Assembly (NCBI GenBank): GCA_964342855.1 | Contig: CAYFIB010000011.1 | Coordinates: 24,106-88,105, forward strand | DNA length: 64,000 bases | Source: JBCBJX01 sp964342855 | GTDB lineage: Bacteria > Pseudomonadota > Alphaproteobacteria > Caulobacterales > Parvularculaceae | Direction of reading: 5' to 3' | Shown: piece by piece, positions 26,001 through 34,937 of the stretch | How positions within the stretch are numbered: position 1 is the stretch's first letter | How the letters are laid out: each line of letters starts with the position of its first letter | Translations under genes and position numbers: made by a program | The notes under the pieces: generated by a model | The model's database searches: none | The model's input: only the letters and a program-made list of their open reading frames with translations | What the model was told of the DNA's origin: nothing

Positions 26001-27878
26001 CTGCTGTCTCAGAAGACGCGCCTACTGGCGGCGTTCGATCACCGCGACATCTTCATCGACCCGAACCCGGACGCCGCATCCAGCTGGGACGAGCGCAAGC
26101 GCCTTTTCGATGTCGGTCGCTCCAGCTGGCAGGACTATGACGCCTCGAAAATCTCCGCAGGCGGCGGCGTTTTTTCGCGCGGCGCCAAATCCATTCCCCT
26201 GTCGGACGAAATTCGCGCGCTTCTCGATATCGAAGACAGCGCCCTGCCGCCGAACGCGCTCATTCAGGCGATCCTCCGCATGCGCGTCGATCTCATGTGG
26301 ATGGGCGGTATCGGCACCTATTATAAAGCCTCCAATCAGGAAAACTGGCGCGTCGGCGACCGCGCCAATGACGCCGTCCGCGTCGACGCGCCGGAGTGCC
26401 GCGCCAAGGTCATCGGCGAAGGCGCCAATCTCGGGCTGACGCAGGAAGCGCGGATCGAGTTCGCGCGCAGCGGCGGGCGCATCAATACCGACGCCATCGA
26501 CAATTCCGCCGGCGTTGATTCCTCCGACCACGAAGTCAACATCAAGATCCTTCTGGCGCGAGCCATCGAGCGGGGAGACCTCGCCGAGGACGAGCGCAAC
26601 GAACTTCTGCGCTCCATGACCGACGACGTCGCGCGCCACGTTCTTGCGCACAACTACGACCAGACGCGCGCGCTCTCCATGATGGAGCAGACCGCCGAAG
26701 CCGATCTCGACAGCCACGGGCGCTTCATGACGGCGCTGGAACGCGAGGGCCGTCTGGACCGCGCGCTGGAACGCCTGCCGGGCGCTGAGGAGATTTCCGA
26801 CCGCAAAGCACGCGGCGAATCTCTTTGCCGTCCGGAACTCTCGGTGCTGACGGCGTACTCTAAAATCTGGCTGTTCGACGAGCTGCTCGCTTCCGACCTC
26901 ATCGACGAGCCGTACTTCTTCGACGAGCTGGTCGAGTATTTCCCGCAAGCGCTCGGGCGTTTCTCCGAAGCCATGAGCGAGCACCGTCTGCGCCGGGAGA
27001 TCATCGCGACGCGCCTTGCAAACGAGATCGTCAACACCTGCGGGCTCACTTTCGCCTACCGCGCGACCGAAGCGACGGGCGCGAATTATCGCGATATCGC
27101 GGCGGCCTACGAAGTCGCGCGCAAGGTGTTCGCGCTGTCCGATTACGCCGCCGAGCTGGACGCGCTGGACGCCAGGATCCCGTCCGATCTTCAGCTATCG
27201 CTCTACGTCGAAGCAGCGGATCTCCTGCGCAAGCAGGTTTATCGCATGGCGCGTTCTGGCGCGCGCGGTCTGGAGGACGGCGTCGCTGCGGCCATCTCAC
27301 AGCACCGGGAGGATCTGCAGTCGCTCGTCGCGCAAGCGCCCAGCCTGCTGACCGATCGCAGCCGCGCCGAGTTCGACAGCCGCGTGAACGAGCTGACATC
27401 GGTCGGCGTGCCCGACCACGTCGCTCACCGGGCGGCCGCGACGCCTTTCTTCATTCCGGGGCTCGATATTCTCGACATTTGCCACGACTCCGGCTGGTCG
27501 GCGCTCGCGACCGGCGCACTTTACTTCCGCATCGAGACCGAAACCGGGCTCGCCGAGCTGCGCGATGAAGCCGCCGCCGCCAATTTCTCCGAACACTTCG
27601 ACAGGCTGGCGGTCCGGCGCGTTCTGGAAGACCTCGCCGCCGTTCAACGGCGTCTGGCGCTCAGCGCGGTGAACGGGTTCAACGAAAACTCAGTGCCCGG
27701 CGGCGCGCCCGCCGACGTCGCAGACGCGGCCATTGCGGAGTGGATGCAGCGTAACGGTCCCGCCCTGGAGCGTCGACGCAGTCTGGTGCAGGACCTCGAC
27801 TTCGCTTCAGGCGCGACGGTCGGCAAGCTCTCGCTCGCCGCTCGGCATTACGAAGAGCTCTGCGCATCCGTCCACTAA
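23007..27878 (+). CDS. gdhZ: NAD-specific glutamate dehydrogenase, large (GDH-180) type
   Basis: Oxidises glutamate to 2-oxoglutarate and ammonia; in Caulobacter the homologue GdhZ also promotes Z-ring assembly to couple metabolism to division. 1,623 residues from ATG 23007 (CCGGAG upstream); an in-frame TTG at 22950 is unlikely. Long regulatory ACT-like N-terminal domains (to about 680), then the catalytic GDH domain with VARGGLRWSDRKEDYRTE, NAVIVPVGSKGCFYP, KGTATFSDTANAIA and the NAD-binding GSAGYDHKVMGITARGGWEA, and a helical C-terminal region. Complete and collinear with the family. It converges with a threonine aldolase gene only 4 bases away. Confidence 0.96.
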   Translation: MAARFELDAEFDLNAALAIARERAPDAFEGDGAPLSAFADYLSQAARYRIAEDGRVENPDALVDRVAETWTFLKTRPSGEALVRVRSVEGASWRDARLIAEIATQDRPFLVDSISAALADSGKTVSYFLNAVLDIARDDAGTIAERGDYLREAVIRIEMDPASDGSEAEDLEREIRAVLADVQIAVDDWEDMRARLASAIAQLERARIESVSRERRREAVEFLKWMWDNKFAFLGVRRFDYRKTENGVSFEHAPELDRGLLRDKDRRILGGTFQADGRLTPSVDAFLQSDEILIIAKANARSIVHRRTAMDYVGVKLYSADGRLIGEERFVGLFTSATYNRPASDIPLVRGKVSAVLENAGFAPGGHNENALLNILETFPRDELLQIDEQTLTTIALGVLQLNKRPHTRLFLRRDRFDRFVSALAYIPRDRFNSTVRERICRLLSKSYRGSLSGFTVFFGEGALVRLHIIIDQIDPEARAPGVGELEREVEAIVRTWTDNFLAKAREAYSGAPPRGLIGRYENAFPAGYRERNDATQALLDIAKIETLGGDRRRALRAFRLNDDKPSSVRLKLYQLEEPVPLSEFMPTLENMGLNIIIEAGFAIRPTDGRCIWVHEFVAEERTNRPIDFEKVRTPFEATCEAVLGGLADDDDFNALVLAAGLDWREAAALRACAKFQIQSGFQFSLDYMASALIAHPDLARLLADIFHARFDPGLDEAARKERVKQLKDALSAGVENVQSLDEDRILRRFENLLAAVKRTNFFQTAENGGPKAHISFKIASRELEELPEPKPYREIFVSSPQVDGVHLRFGAVARGGLRWSDRKEDYRTEVLGLVKAQQVKNAVIVPVGSKGCFYPRQLPMGGDRDAVFEAGKAAYRTFIAGLLDVTDNIVDGEIVRPPNTVVHDGDDPYLVVAADKGTATFSDTANAIAVERGFWLGDAFASGGSAGYDHKVMGITARGGWEAVKRHFREMGVDIQTEEFTAAGVGDMSGDVFGNGMLLSQKTRLLAAFDHRDIFIDPNPDAASSWDERKRLFDVGRSSWQDYDASKISAGGGVFSRGAKSIPLSDEIRALLDIEDSALPPNALIQAILRMRVDLMWMGGIGTYYKASNQENWRVGDRANDAVRVDAPECRAKVIGEGANLGLTQEARIEFARSGGRINTDAIDNSAGVDSSDHEVNIKILLARAIERGDLAEDERNELLRSMTDDVARHVLAHNYDQTRALSMMEQTAEADLDSHGRFMTALEREGRLDRALERLPGAEEISDRKARGESLCRPELSVLTAYSKIWLFDELLASDLIDEPYFFDELVEYFPQALGRFSEAMSEHRLRREIIATRLANEIVNTCGLTFAYRATEATGANYRDIAAAYEVARKVFALSDYAAELDALDARIPSDLQLSLYVEAADLLRKQVYRMARSGARGLEDGVAAAISQHREDLQSLVAQAPSLLTDRSRAEFDSRVNELTSVGVPDHVAHRAAATPFFIPGLDILDICHDSGWSALATGALYFRIETETGLAELRDEAAAANFSEHFDRLAVRRVLEDLAAVQRRLALSAVNGFNENSVPGGAPADVADAAIAEWMQRNGPALERRRSLVQDLDFASGATVGKLSLAARHYEELCASVH

Positions 27879-27882
27879 GGGG

Positions 27883-28914
27883 TCAACGGATGAGGTCGGC
27901 GAAGGCGTCGATCTCATCCTCCCGCGTCGCCCAGCTGGTGACGAAGCGGTAGAGCAGCCCGCCATAGGCGTCGCCCGGACACGACCACGGATAAAAGACG
28001 GCGCCTTGCTCCTGCAGACGGGCCGCTTCATCAGGCGCGAACAGCGCGAACACCTCATTGGCGTCCGTCGGCTCGGGAACTTCAACGCCCGCGGAGATAA
28101 GCGCTTTGCGCAGACGCTGCGCCATGGCGTTCGCATGGCGGGCGAGATCGAGCCAGAGATCATCCGCAAGCCATGCATCGATCTGTGCGGAGAGAAACCG
28201 GCTTTTCGACCAGAGCTGCCCCGCGCGTTTGCGCCGAAAGGAAAAGTCTCGCCCCACATCGGGGTCGAAGAAAATCACCGTCTCCGCCGCCATGCAGCCG
28301 TTCTTCGTGCCGCCGAGACAGAGAACATCGACGCCCTGCTTCCAGGTCGCCTCCGCCGGCGTGCAGCCGAGCGTGACGAGCGCGTTGGAGAACCGCGCGC
28401 CGTCCATATGCACGGCCATGCCGGCGGCCTTCGCCGCTTCCGACAACGCGCGCACCTCGTGCGGGGCGTAGACCGTTCCGTATTCGGTCGCTTGCGTGAG
28501 CGTGAGAACAGTGGGCGGCGCGGAATGCGGCGGGCGCGCCGGATATTCCGCAAGCGCGCGCTCCAGCCCGTCCGGATCGATTTTCCCATGGGCGCCCGAC
28601 ACCGGCATCAGCTTCGCGCCGCCGGTGAAGAACTCCACCGCCGCACACTCGTCGAGCTGCACATGGCTCGCTTCGTGGCAATAGATGCGGCCATAGGGCG
28701 GGGAGAGGACGGCGAGGGCGAGCCCGTTCGCCGCCGTGCCCGTCGACACCTGGAACGCGGTGAGATCGCGCTCAAAAATCTCCGACAGCCGCGCATCGAC
28801 GCGCGTGGAGATATCGTCCGCGCCATAGCCCGCGGCGAGGCCGGAGTTCGCCTCGGCCAGCGCCTTCAGGACGCGCGGATGCGCGCCGACCGCATTGTCG
28901 GAAGAAAAATTCAT
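27883..28914 (-). CDS. ltaE: Low-specificity threonine aldolase / beta-eliminating lyase
   Basis: PLP enzyme cleaving (allo)threonine to glycine and acetaldehyde. 343 residues, fold-type I. N-terminal FSSDNAVGAHPRV matches the family start; VSTGTAANGLAL, HMDGARFSNALVTLG (PLP-ring Asp) and GGTKNGCMAAE (Schiff-base Lys) are the hallmarks; GQLWSKSRFLSAQI follows. The exact stereospecificity cannot be read. Downstream of ihfB on the same strand with a 12-base gap. Confidence 0.9.
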   Translation of the reverse strand: MNFSSDNAVGAHPRVLKALAEANSGLAAGYGADDISTRVDARLSEIFERDLTAFQVSTGTAANGLALAVLSPPYGRIYCHEASHVQLDECAAVEFFTGGAKLMPVSGAHGKIDPDGLERALAEYPARPPHSAPPTVLTLTQATEYGTVYAPHEVRALSEAAKAAGMAVHMDGARFSNALVTLGCTPAEATWKQGVDVLCLGGTKNGCMAAETVIFFDPDVGRDFSFRRKRAGQLWSKSRFLSAQIDAWLADDLWLDLARHANAMAQRLRKALISAGVEVPEPTDANEVFALFAPDEAARLQEQGAVFYPWSCPGDAYGGLLYRFVTSWATREDEIDAFADLIR

Positions 28915-28926
28915 CGCTTTAAAGCC

Positions 28927-29268
28927 TTAGCCTTCGGAGCGGCTCGCCTCGCCGAAGCGCGCGCTCAAGACGTTCGGCGCGTATCGGCCCTGCTTGTTCA
29001 GGCGGTCGCGCATCTCCTTACCGGCTTTGAAGAAGGGCGCCCACTTTTCTTCGATCTCGACCGACTCGCCGGTGCGCGGGTTGCGCCCCGTGCGCGCGGG
29101 CCGGTGTTTCACCGAAAACGCGCCGAAGCCGCGCAGCTCCACGCGGTCGCCGCGGGCGAGGGCGTCGGAAATTTCGTCGAAGATCGCGCCGACAATGCGC
29201 TCGACATCCCGCTGATAGAGCTGCGGATGGTCCGCCGCCAGCCGCGCGATGAGTTCGGATTTGATCAT
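28927..29268 (-). CDS. ihfB: Integration host factor subunit beta
   Basis: DNA-bending nucleoid protein that pairs with IHF-alpha. 113 residues from ATG 29268, which has GGGGAGGGG just upstream; the longer frame to 29307 is not expected. The HU/IHF core is intact (KSELIARLAADHPQL, VGAIFDEISDALARGDRVELRGFGAF) with the tip motif GRNPRTGE. MIKSELI at the N terminus favours IhfB over HU. The C-terminal ~20 residues (GRYAPNVLSARFGEASRSEG) are an extension beyond the usual ~94. Confidence 0.92.
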   Translation of the reverse strand: MIKSELIARLAADHPQLYQRDVERIVGAIFDEISDALARGDRVELRGFGAFSVKHRPARTGRNPRTGESVEIEEKWAPFFKAGKEMRDRLNKQGRYAPNVLSARFGEASRSEG

Positions 29269-29445
29269 TGACCCCTCCCCTGCAGGTCCGTGATGAGCCG
29301 AGCGCAACTTTTGCGCGCTCGCGACCGCTTGCGCGCACCCTATGTCGTCAAAATGCGACCAGTTTCAGGCATTTGACGCTGCGGTAGCAAGGCCGCGGCG
29401 TCAAGACGCTTCGCGCAGGAAGCGCGGAGGTTTAGGGAGATAATC

Positions 29446-30225
29446 ATGACCGACGAAACCCCGCGCACCGCCTCCTTCGGCTTTCAGAACGTGGAGCCCG
29501 CTGAAAAAGCGCGGCTCGTGCGTGGCGTCTTCGACAGCGTCGCCTCGAATTACGATCTGATGAACGACGCCATGTCCCTCGGCGTTCATCGCGTGTGGAA
29601 GGAAGCCTTCGTCGACCGCCTCGCACCGCGCCCCGGCATGAGGCTTCTTGATGTCGCTGGCGGCACCGGCGACGTCGCGGAGAAAGCGCTGAAGCGTGCC
29701 GACCGCAACGGCGCGCGCCTTGGCGGCGCGCCGGCGACGGCGATCCTCTGCGACATCAATTGGGAGATGCTGCACGCGGGCGCCCTGCGCGCCTCGTCCA
29801 GCGCGTTCGGCGACCGTCTTCAGCGCGTCACTGGAAACGCAGAGATCCTGCCGTTTCCGGACAACCATTTCGACGCCTACACGATCGCTTTCGGCATCCG
29901 GAACGTCACCGACATGGACGCGGCGCTGCACGAGGCGCGACGCGTTCTGAAACCCGGCGGAAGGTTCTACTGTCTTGAATTCTCCCATCCGGTCACGGAC
30001 GGGCTGCAGGCTGCTTACGACGCCTACTCCTTCAACATCATCCCGCGCCTCGGCGAGGCGCTCGCGAACGACCGGGAAAGCTATCAGTATCTCGTTGAGA
30101 GCATCCGCCGGTTCCCGAACCAGCCCGCCTTCGCGCGGCGCATCGTCTCCGCGGGCTTTACGCGCGTGAAGTATGAAAACTTCTCCGCGGGCGTCGCCGC
30201 CGTTCACTCCGGCTGGAAGATCTAA
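29446..30225 (+). CDS. ubiE: Ubiquinone/menaquinone C-methyltransferase
   Basis: SAM-dependent C-methylation of the quinone precursor ring. 259 residues, with GGGAGA before the ATG at 29446. Motifs: NYDLMNDAMSLGVHRVWK, SAM motif I LLDVAGGTGDVAEK, GNAEILPFPDNHFDAYTIAF, VLKPGGRFYCLEFSHP, and GFTRVKYENFSAGVAAVHSG near the end. First gene of a plus-strand run that continues to yceI. Confidence 0.97.
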   Translation: MTDETPRTASFGFQNVEPAEKARLVRGVFDSVASNYDLMNDAMSLGVHRVWKEAFVDRLAPRPGMRLLDVAGGTGDVAEKALKRADRNGARLGGAPATAILCDINWEMLHAGALRASSSAFGDRLQRVTGNAEILPFPDNHFDAYTIAFGIRNVTDMDAALHEARRVLKPGGRFYCLEFSHPVTDGLQAAYDAYSFNIIPRLGEALANDRESYQYLVESIRRFPNQPAFARRIVSAGFTRVKYENFSAGVAAVHSGWKI

Positions 30226-30231
30226 CGCGCC

Positions 30232-31815
30232 ATGTTCGCCGCCGTCGCCGACTTCATCCGGCTCGCGCGCGCCGGCGCCGCCCTCGCCCGGTATGACGCG
30301 CTGATCCCGAAGGAATACGCGGGCGCCCTGCCATGGCCTCTGCGCGTGCTCGGCGGTCTCAGCCGACTTGGCGCGAAACGCTCCGAGAACGGAAAGCCCC
30401 TCTCGGTCGGCGCCCGCCTCGCGCGCGGGCTGGAGCGCCTGGGGCCCGCCTACATCAAGCTCGGCCAGTTCCTCGCGACGCGCCCGGACATCATCGGCTT
30501 CGATATCGCCCGCGATCTGTCGCGCCTGCAGGACAAGCTCCCCGCCTTCAATCAGGCGCGCGCGCAAAAAGAAGTCGAGAGCGTCTTCGGCCGTCCGGCC
30601 GCGGCGCTCTTTACGTCGTTCGGACCGCCGGTCGCCGCCGCCTCCATCGCGCAGGTCCATCGGGCGCGCACGCTCGACGGCCGCGATGTGGCCGTGAAAA
30701 TTCTCCGCCCCGGGATCGAACGCACGGTCGCGCTTGAATTCCGCGCCTTCGCGCGCGCCGCCGGGCTCGTCGAGCGCCTCGCCCCCGTCGCCCGACGCAT
30801 GGAGCCGGTGCTCTTCGTCGAGACCCTCCGCAGCGCCGCGACGCTGGAGCTGGACCTGCGCATGGAGGCCGCCGCCGCTTCGGAGCTGAAAGAGGCGATG
30901 GCGGCGGACCCGAACCTCCGCGTGCCCGGCGTCCACTGGCCGCTGACAGCGCGGCGCGTCCTCACGCTCGACTGGATCGACGGAACGCCCCTGACGGACC
31001 CGGACGCCATCGCATCCTCGGGTGTCGACCGCACCCGGCTCGCGCGCTCCGTCATCGAAGCGTTCTTGAAACAGGCCCTCGGCGAAAGCGGTTTTTTTCA
31101 CGCCGACATGCACCAGGGCAATCTGTTTACGGATGAGACCGGGCGGCTGGTGCTCCTCGATTTCGGCATCACCGGACGGCTGGACGAGGAAGCCAAGCGC
31201 TATCTTGCGGAAATCCTCTTCGCCTTCCTCACCCGCGATTATGAGCGCGGCGCGGCGGTGCACTTCGAGGCGGGCTACGTACCGAAAACCCATTCGCCCG
31301 CGCGCTTCGCGCAGGCGCTCCGCGCCGTCGGCGAGCCCGTCTTTGGTCAGGCGGCGGAGCAGGTGGACATGTCGCGCCTTCTCCAGCAGCTCTTCGACGT
31401 CACCGCCCTCTTCGACATGCACCTCCGCCCGGAGCTTGTTCTCCTGCAGCGGACAATGGTGACCGTTGAAGGCGTCGCCCGCGAACTCGATCCGAAAATC
31501 GACATGTGGGAGACCGCGCGCCCCATCGTCGAAGGCTTCATGAGCCGTCGCCTCGGGCCCCGCGCACGCCTCGACGCGGCGCGCGAGGCGGCGATGACGG
31601 GCGTGCGCCTCCTCGACCGGGCCCCCGGCCTCGCCCGCGCCGCCGAACGCCTCGCAGGCGCCGCGGCGGCCGACCCGGACCGCTTCGCCGAGCGCGTCCT
31701 CGGCGCGCCGACGCCGCCCGCGCCCGAACCGGTGCGCCGCGGAAACGCCGCCCTCTGGGCGATCGCACTCGGTCTCTTCGCGCTGGCGGCGGCGGTGGCG
31801 TTCAGCGCGTTCTGA
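30232..31815 (+). CDS. ubiB: Ubiquinone biosynthesis regulatory kinase-like protein
   Basis: Atypical ADCK/COQ8 kinase-like ATPase supporting CoQ assembly. 527 residues. N-terminal KxGQ motif in AYIKLGQFLATRPDI, the Ala-rich loop AAASIAQVHRA, catalytic FFHADMHQGNLF and metal-binding LDFGITGRL. A C-terminal hydrophobic helix (ALWAIALGLFALAAAVAFSAF) anchors it in the membrane. It starts 6 bases after ubiE. Confidence 0.96.
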   Translation: MFAAVADFIRLARAGAALARYDALIPKEYAGALPWPLRVLGGLSRLGAKRSENGKPLSVGARLARGLERLGPAYIKLGQFLATRPDIIGFDIARDLSRLQDKLPAFNQARAQKEVESVFGRPAAALFTSFGPPVAAASIAQVHRARTLDGRDVAVKILRPGIERTVALEFRAFARAAGLVERLAPVARRMEPVLFVETLRSAATLELDLRMEAAAASELKEAMAADPNLRVPGVHWPLTARRVLTLDWIDGTPLTDPDAIASSGVDRTRLARSVIEAFLKQALGESGFFHADMHQGNLFTDETGRLVLLDFGITGRLDEEAKRYLAEILFAFLTRDYERGAAVHFEAGYVPKTHSPARFAQALRAVGEPVFGQAAEQVDMSRLLQQLFDVTALFDMHLRPELVLLQRTMVTVEGVARELDPKIDMWETARPIVEGFMSRRLGPRARLDAAREAAMTGVRLLDRAPGLARAAERLAGAAAADPDRFAERVLGAPTPPAPEPVRRGNAALWAIALGLFALAAAVAFSAF

Positions 31816-31880
31816 CGCATCGCTCAAGGGTGAAGAAACGCGCCTTTCCCGCGACCCGCGCCATGGCGTAAGACCCTCTC

Positions 31881-33086
31881 ATGAAAAAGGTTCTCTTGAT
31901 CATCGGCGGCGGGGTCGCCGCCTATAAGGCGCTGGAGGCCGCGCGCGAGCTGATGCGCCGCGGCGTCGCCGTCACCGGGCTCCTCACCCGAGGCGGGGCG
32001 GAGTTCATCACGCCGCTCTCGGTCACCGCCCTTACCGGCGAGAAGTGCTTCACCGATCTCTTCGATCTCGGCGACGAGGCGGAGATGGGCCATATCGAGC
32101 TTTCGCGCTCGGCGGACCTTCTCGTCGTCGCGCCCGCGACAGCCGATCTGATGGCCAAAGCCGCGAACGGGCATGCGGACGATCTCGCCTCCACCGCGCT
32201 TCTCGCCACCGATAAGCCGGTGATGATGGCGCCCGCCATGAACGTGCGCATGTGGGAGCACGCCGCGACCCAGCGGAATGTCGCGACGCTCCGCGGCGAC
32301 GCGGTGACGATCATCGGCCCCGATGAAGGCGCCATGGCCTGCGGCGAATTCGGACCCGGACGGATGGCCGAGCCCGTCGCCATCGCCGACGCGGTCATGG
32401 ACTTCTTCGACGCCGACGCGCCGAAGCCGCTCAAGGGCCGCAAGATCCTCGTCAACGCCGGGCCGACCCACGAGCCCATTGACCCCGTGCGCTACATCGC
32501 CAACCGCTCCTCCGGCAAACAGGGCTTCGCTATCGCCGCGGCGCTCTCCAAGGCGGGCGCGGAGGTGACGCTGGTCGTCGGGCCGGTCTCGGTTCCGACC
32601 CCGTCGTGCGCCAAGGTCGTCCGGGTGGAGACGGCCCGCGAAATGCTCGCCGCCTGCGAGGCGGCGCTGCCGGTCGACTGCGCCATCTGCTCCGCAGCCG
32701 TCGCCGACTATCGGCCGGACCTCGACACCTCGCGCAAGATCAAGAAGGAACGCGGCGGCCTCACCGCCGTGCCGCTGGCGGAGAACCCGGACATTCTCGC
32801 GACCCTCTCCGCCGCCGGGCCGAAACGCCCGACCCTCGTCGTCGGTTTCGCCGCCGAGACCAACGACGTCATTCTCTACGCCCAGAACAAGCTCGCGAAG
32901 AAGAAATGCGATCTCATCGTCGCCAACGACGTCTCCGGCGACGTCATGGGCGGCGACCGCAACCACGTTCATCTGGTGACGGAGGACGGCGTCGAGGACT
33001 GGCCCGACATGCTGAAAACGGAAGTCGGCGCGCGGCTGGCGGCGAGGATTGCTGAACTGCTGGATGCGAAAGGGGACAGCGCATGA
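31881..33086 (+). CDS. coaBC: Bifunctional phosphopantothenoylcysteine decarboxylase / phosphopantothenate-cysteine ligase
   Basis: Two consecutive steps of CoA biosynthesis in one protein, 401 residues. CoaC half: IIGGGVAAYKALE (FMN), catalytic His in GHIELSR, PAMNVRMW, and MACGEFGPGRM. CoaB half begins near 185: ILVNAGPTHEPIDPVRYI and NRSSGKQG bind CTP; VGFAAETNDV and KKKCDLIVANDV are the ligase active-site segments. Overlaps dut by four bases. Confidence 0.97.
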   Translation: MKKVLLIIGGGVAAYKALEAARELMRRGVAVTGLLTRGGAEFITPLSVTALTGEKCFTDLFDLGDEAEMGHIELSRSADLLVVAPATADLMAKAANGHADDLASTALLATDKPVMMAPAMNVRMWEHAATQRNVATLRGDAVTIIGPDEGAMACGEFGPGRMAEPVAIADAVMDFFDADAPKPLKGRKILVNAGPTHEPIDPVRYIANRSSGKQGFAIAAALSKAGAEVTLVVGPVSVPTPSCAKVVRVETAREMLAACEAALPVDCAICSAAVADYRPDLDTSRKIKKERGGLTAVPLAENPDILATLSAAGPKRPTLVVGFAAETNDVILYAQNKLAKKKCDLIVANDVSGDVMGGDRNHVHLVTEDGVEDWPDMLKTEVGARLAARIAELLDAKGDSA

Positions 33087-33526
33087 CCGTCGTCCATCTG
33101 AAACGCCTGCCGAACGGCGACGGAATCGATCCGCCGTCTTACGAATCCGCCCTCGCCGCCGGCGCGGATCTCCGCGCCGCGGTCGAAGAGCCGGTGACCC
33201 TCCAGCCGGGCGAGCGGTTCGCCGTGCCGACCGGCTTCGCCATCGCGCTGCAGCCGGGATGGGAGGCGCAGGTCCGCCCGCGTTCGGGTCTCGCCGCGAA
33301 GAAGGGCGTCACCTGCCTCAACACGCCCGGAACGATCGATGCGGACTATCGCGGCGAAGTTCACGCCCTCCTCATCAATCACGGGGTGGAGTCGTTCGTC
33401 ATCGAGCGCGGCGACCGCATCGCGCAGATGGTGATCGCCCCGGCGCCGCAGGCGCGCTTCGAACTGGTCGACGATCTCGACGAGACCGCGCGCGGCGCGG
33501 GCGGGTTCGGCTCCACCGGCGTCTGA
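33083..33526 (+). CDS. dut: dUTP diphosphatase
   Basis: Hydrolyses dUTP to dUMP, preventing uracil incorporation into DNA. 147 residues with all five trimeric dUTPase motifs: AGADLRAA, PRSGLAAKKGV, GTIDADYRGEV, RGDRIAQMVI and the flexible C-terminal GAGGFGSTG. Starts with ATGA overlapping the coaBC stop; its own stop overlaps the next start as TGATG. Confidence 0.97.
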   Translation: MTVVHLKRLPNGDGIDPPSYESALAAGADLRAAVEEPVTLQPGERFAVPTGFAIALQPGWEAQVRPRSGLAAKKGVTCLNTPGTIDADYRGEVHALLINHGVESFVIERGDRIAQMVIAPAPQARFELVDDLDETARGAGGFGSTGV

Positions 33527-34299
33527 TGGGCCTCCGCCCGACCGATATCGAGCGCTACAAACGCCATCTCCTGTTGCCGGAGGTCGGCGCGCAGGGGCAG
33601 CAACAACTGCAGGGAGCGACCGTCGTCCTCATCGGCGTCGGCGGCATCGGCGCCCCGGCCCTCGCGCACCTTGTCGGCGCGGGCGTCGGGCGCCTCCGCC
33701 TCATCGATCCCGACCGCGTCGACGTTTCGAACCTGCAACGGCAGTTCATCTACCGGACCGATGATGCCGGCGCCCTCAAGGTCCGAGCTGCGCTCGCCTT
33801 CGCGCGCCGTGTGAACTCGGACGTTCTCATCGAGACCGACGCCCGCGCCCTTGATGAGGAGAACGCCGCCGCGCTTCTCGCCGGAGCGGATGTCGTCATC
33901 GACGGGCTCGACCGGTTTCCCCCCCGCTACGCCCTCAACCGGGCGGCGATGGCGGCGCGCGTTCCCCTCGTCTCCGGCGCCGTCGGGCGGTATTCGGGCT
34001 ATCTTTCCGTCTACAGACCCTGGGCGCGCGCGGACGCGCCGTGCCTCGGCTGCTTCACGCCGGAAGAGCCGCCCGAGGCGGCGTTGTGCGAAACCGAAGG
34101 CGTCCTCGGCCCCGCTCCCGGCGTCATCGGCGCCATGGCGGCGATGGAAGCACTGAAGGAGATATTGGGGCTCGGCGACAGCCTGTCAGGCCGCCTCGCC
34201 CTCTATGATCCGTTGCGCGCGGGCGTTCGGACCGTCGCCCTTGCGCGCGATCCCGATTGCCCGCATTGCGAGAACCTGGATCGCCCCGGAGACGCCTGA
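33526..34299 (+). CDS. HesA/MoeB/ThiF family adenylyltransferase
   Basis: E1-like enzyme that adenylates the C terminus of a ubiquitin-like sulfur carrier (MoaD or ThiS). 257 residues from the ATG at 33526 that overlaps the dut stop by one base. N-terminal RYKRHLLLPEVGAQGQQQL, ATP motif GVGGIGAPALAHLVGAGVG, RxxRQF-type LQRQFIYR, and a zinc site built from CLGCF and C-terminal CPHC. The catalytic loop has ALCETEGVLGP. It lacks the rhodanese tail of longer MoeB proteins. Whether it serves Moco or thiamine cannot be decided here. Confidence 0.88.
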   Translation: MGLRPTDIERYKRHLLLPEVGAQGQQQLQGATVVLIGVGGIGAPALAHLVGAGVGRLRLIDPDRVDVSNLQRQFIYRTDDAGALKVRAALAFARRVNSDVLIETDARALDEENAAALLAGADVVIDGLDRFPPRYALNRAAMAARVPLVSGAVGRYSGYLSVYRPWARADAPCLGCFTPEEPPEAALCETEGVLGPAPGVIGAMAAMEALKEILGLGDSLSGRLALYDPLRAGVRTVALARDPDCPHCENLDRPGDA

Positions 34300-34922
34300 T
34301 GACCCTCGCCCGTTTCGCCCCCGCGCTCGCCTCAATCTGCGCCACCGTCGCGCTTTCGGGCTGCGCCAGCCTTCTCGTCCGCGAGCCGCAGGCCGACCCG
34401 CAGGCTATCCGCGCCGGCGCCTACGCCCTCGACGAGGCGCACGCGGCGGTGCTCTTCAAGGTGACGCACCTCGGCCTTTCCACCTTCGTCGGCCGGTTCG
34501 AGCGTCTCGAAGCCAGCCTCGATTTCGACGAAACGGACCCGACGGGCGCGACACTGGAGGCCATCATCGACATGACGAGCCTCGACGTCGCCAATGACGA
34601 CTTCGCCGAAACCCTGATGGGCTCCGGCTGGTTCGACGCCGAAACCTATCCGCAGGCGGTGTTTCGGTCGACGCGCATCGAGAAAACGAGCGAGACCACC
34701 GGCAAGGTCCATGGCGACCTGACGCTCCGCGGCGTGACGAAGCCGATGACGCTGGACGTCACCTTCAACGGCGGCGCGCGCAATCTCCTGACGACGCGCT
34801 ACACCCTCGGCTTCTCGGCCAGCGGAACCATCGACCGCACGGAGTTCGGTCTCGACCGGGTTGCGGGCTTTGTCGGGTCAGATGTGGTTCTGGAGATCCA
34901 CGCGGAGTTCGCACGGCAGTAA
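34299..34922 (+). CDS. YceI-family lipoprotein
   Basis: Periplasmic lipocalin-like protein predicted to bind polyisoprenoids. 207 residues from ATG 34299. A lipobox (ALSGCAS) ends the signal peptide, so it is lipid-anchored. Family motifs: AYALDEAHAAVLFKVTHLGLS, LDFDETDPTGATLEAIIDM, SLDVANDDFAETLMGSGWFDAE, and GDLTLRGVTKPMTLDVTF. The UbiE-UbiB neighbours make a quinone-like ligand plausible, an inference only. It closes the ubiE-coaBC-dut run. Confidence 0.9.
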   Translation: MTLARFAPALASICATVALSGCASLLVREPQADPQAIRAGAYALDEAHAAVLFKVTHLGLSTFVGRFERLEASLDFDETDPTGATLEAIIDMTSLDVANDDFAETLMGSGWFDAETYPQAVFRSTRIEKTSETTGKVHGDLTLRGVTKPMTLDVTFNGGARNLLTTRYTLGFSASGTIDRTEFGLDRVAGFVGSDVVLEIHAEFARQ

Positions 34923-34937
34923 GTCGTCCTCCGACGA

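Noticed and set aside
27733..29271. A 512-residue plus-strand frame over the ltaE and ihfB genes
   Set aside because: It is the complement of two clear genes and shows no family signature.
29401..31827. An 808-residue open frame antisense to ubiE-ubiB
   Set aside because: GC-rich codon bias leaves the antisense frame open; no domain is recognisable, whereas ubiE and ubiB are certain.
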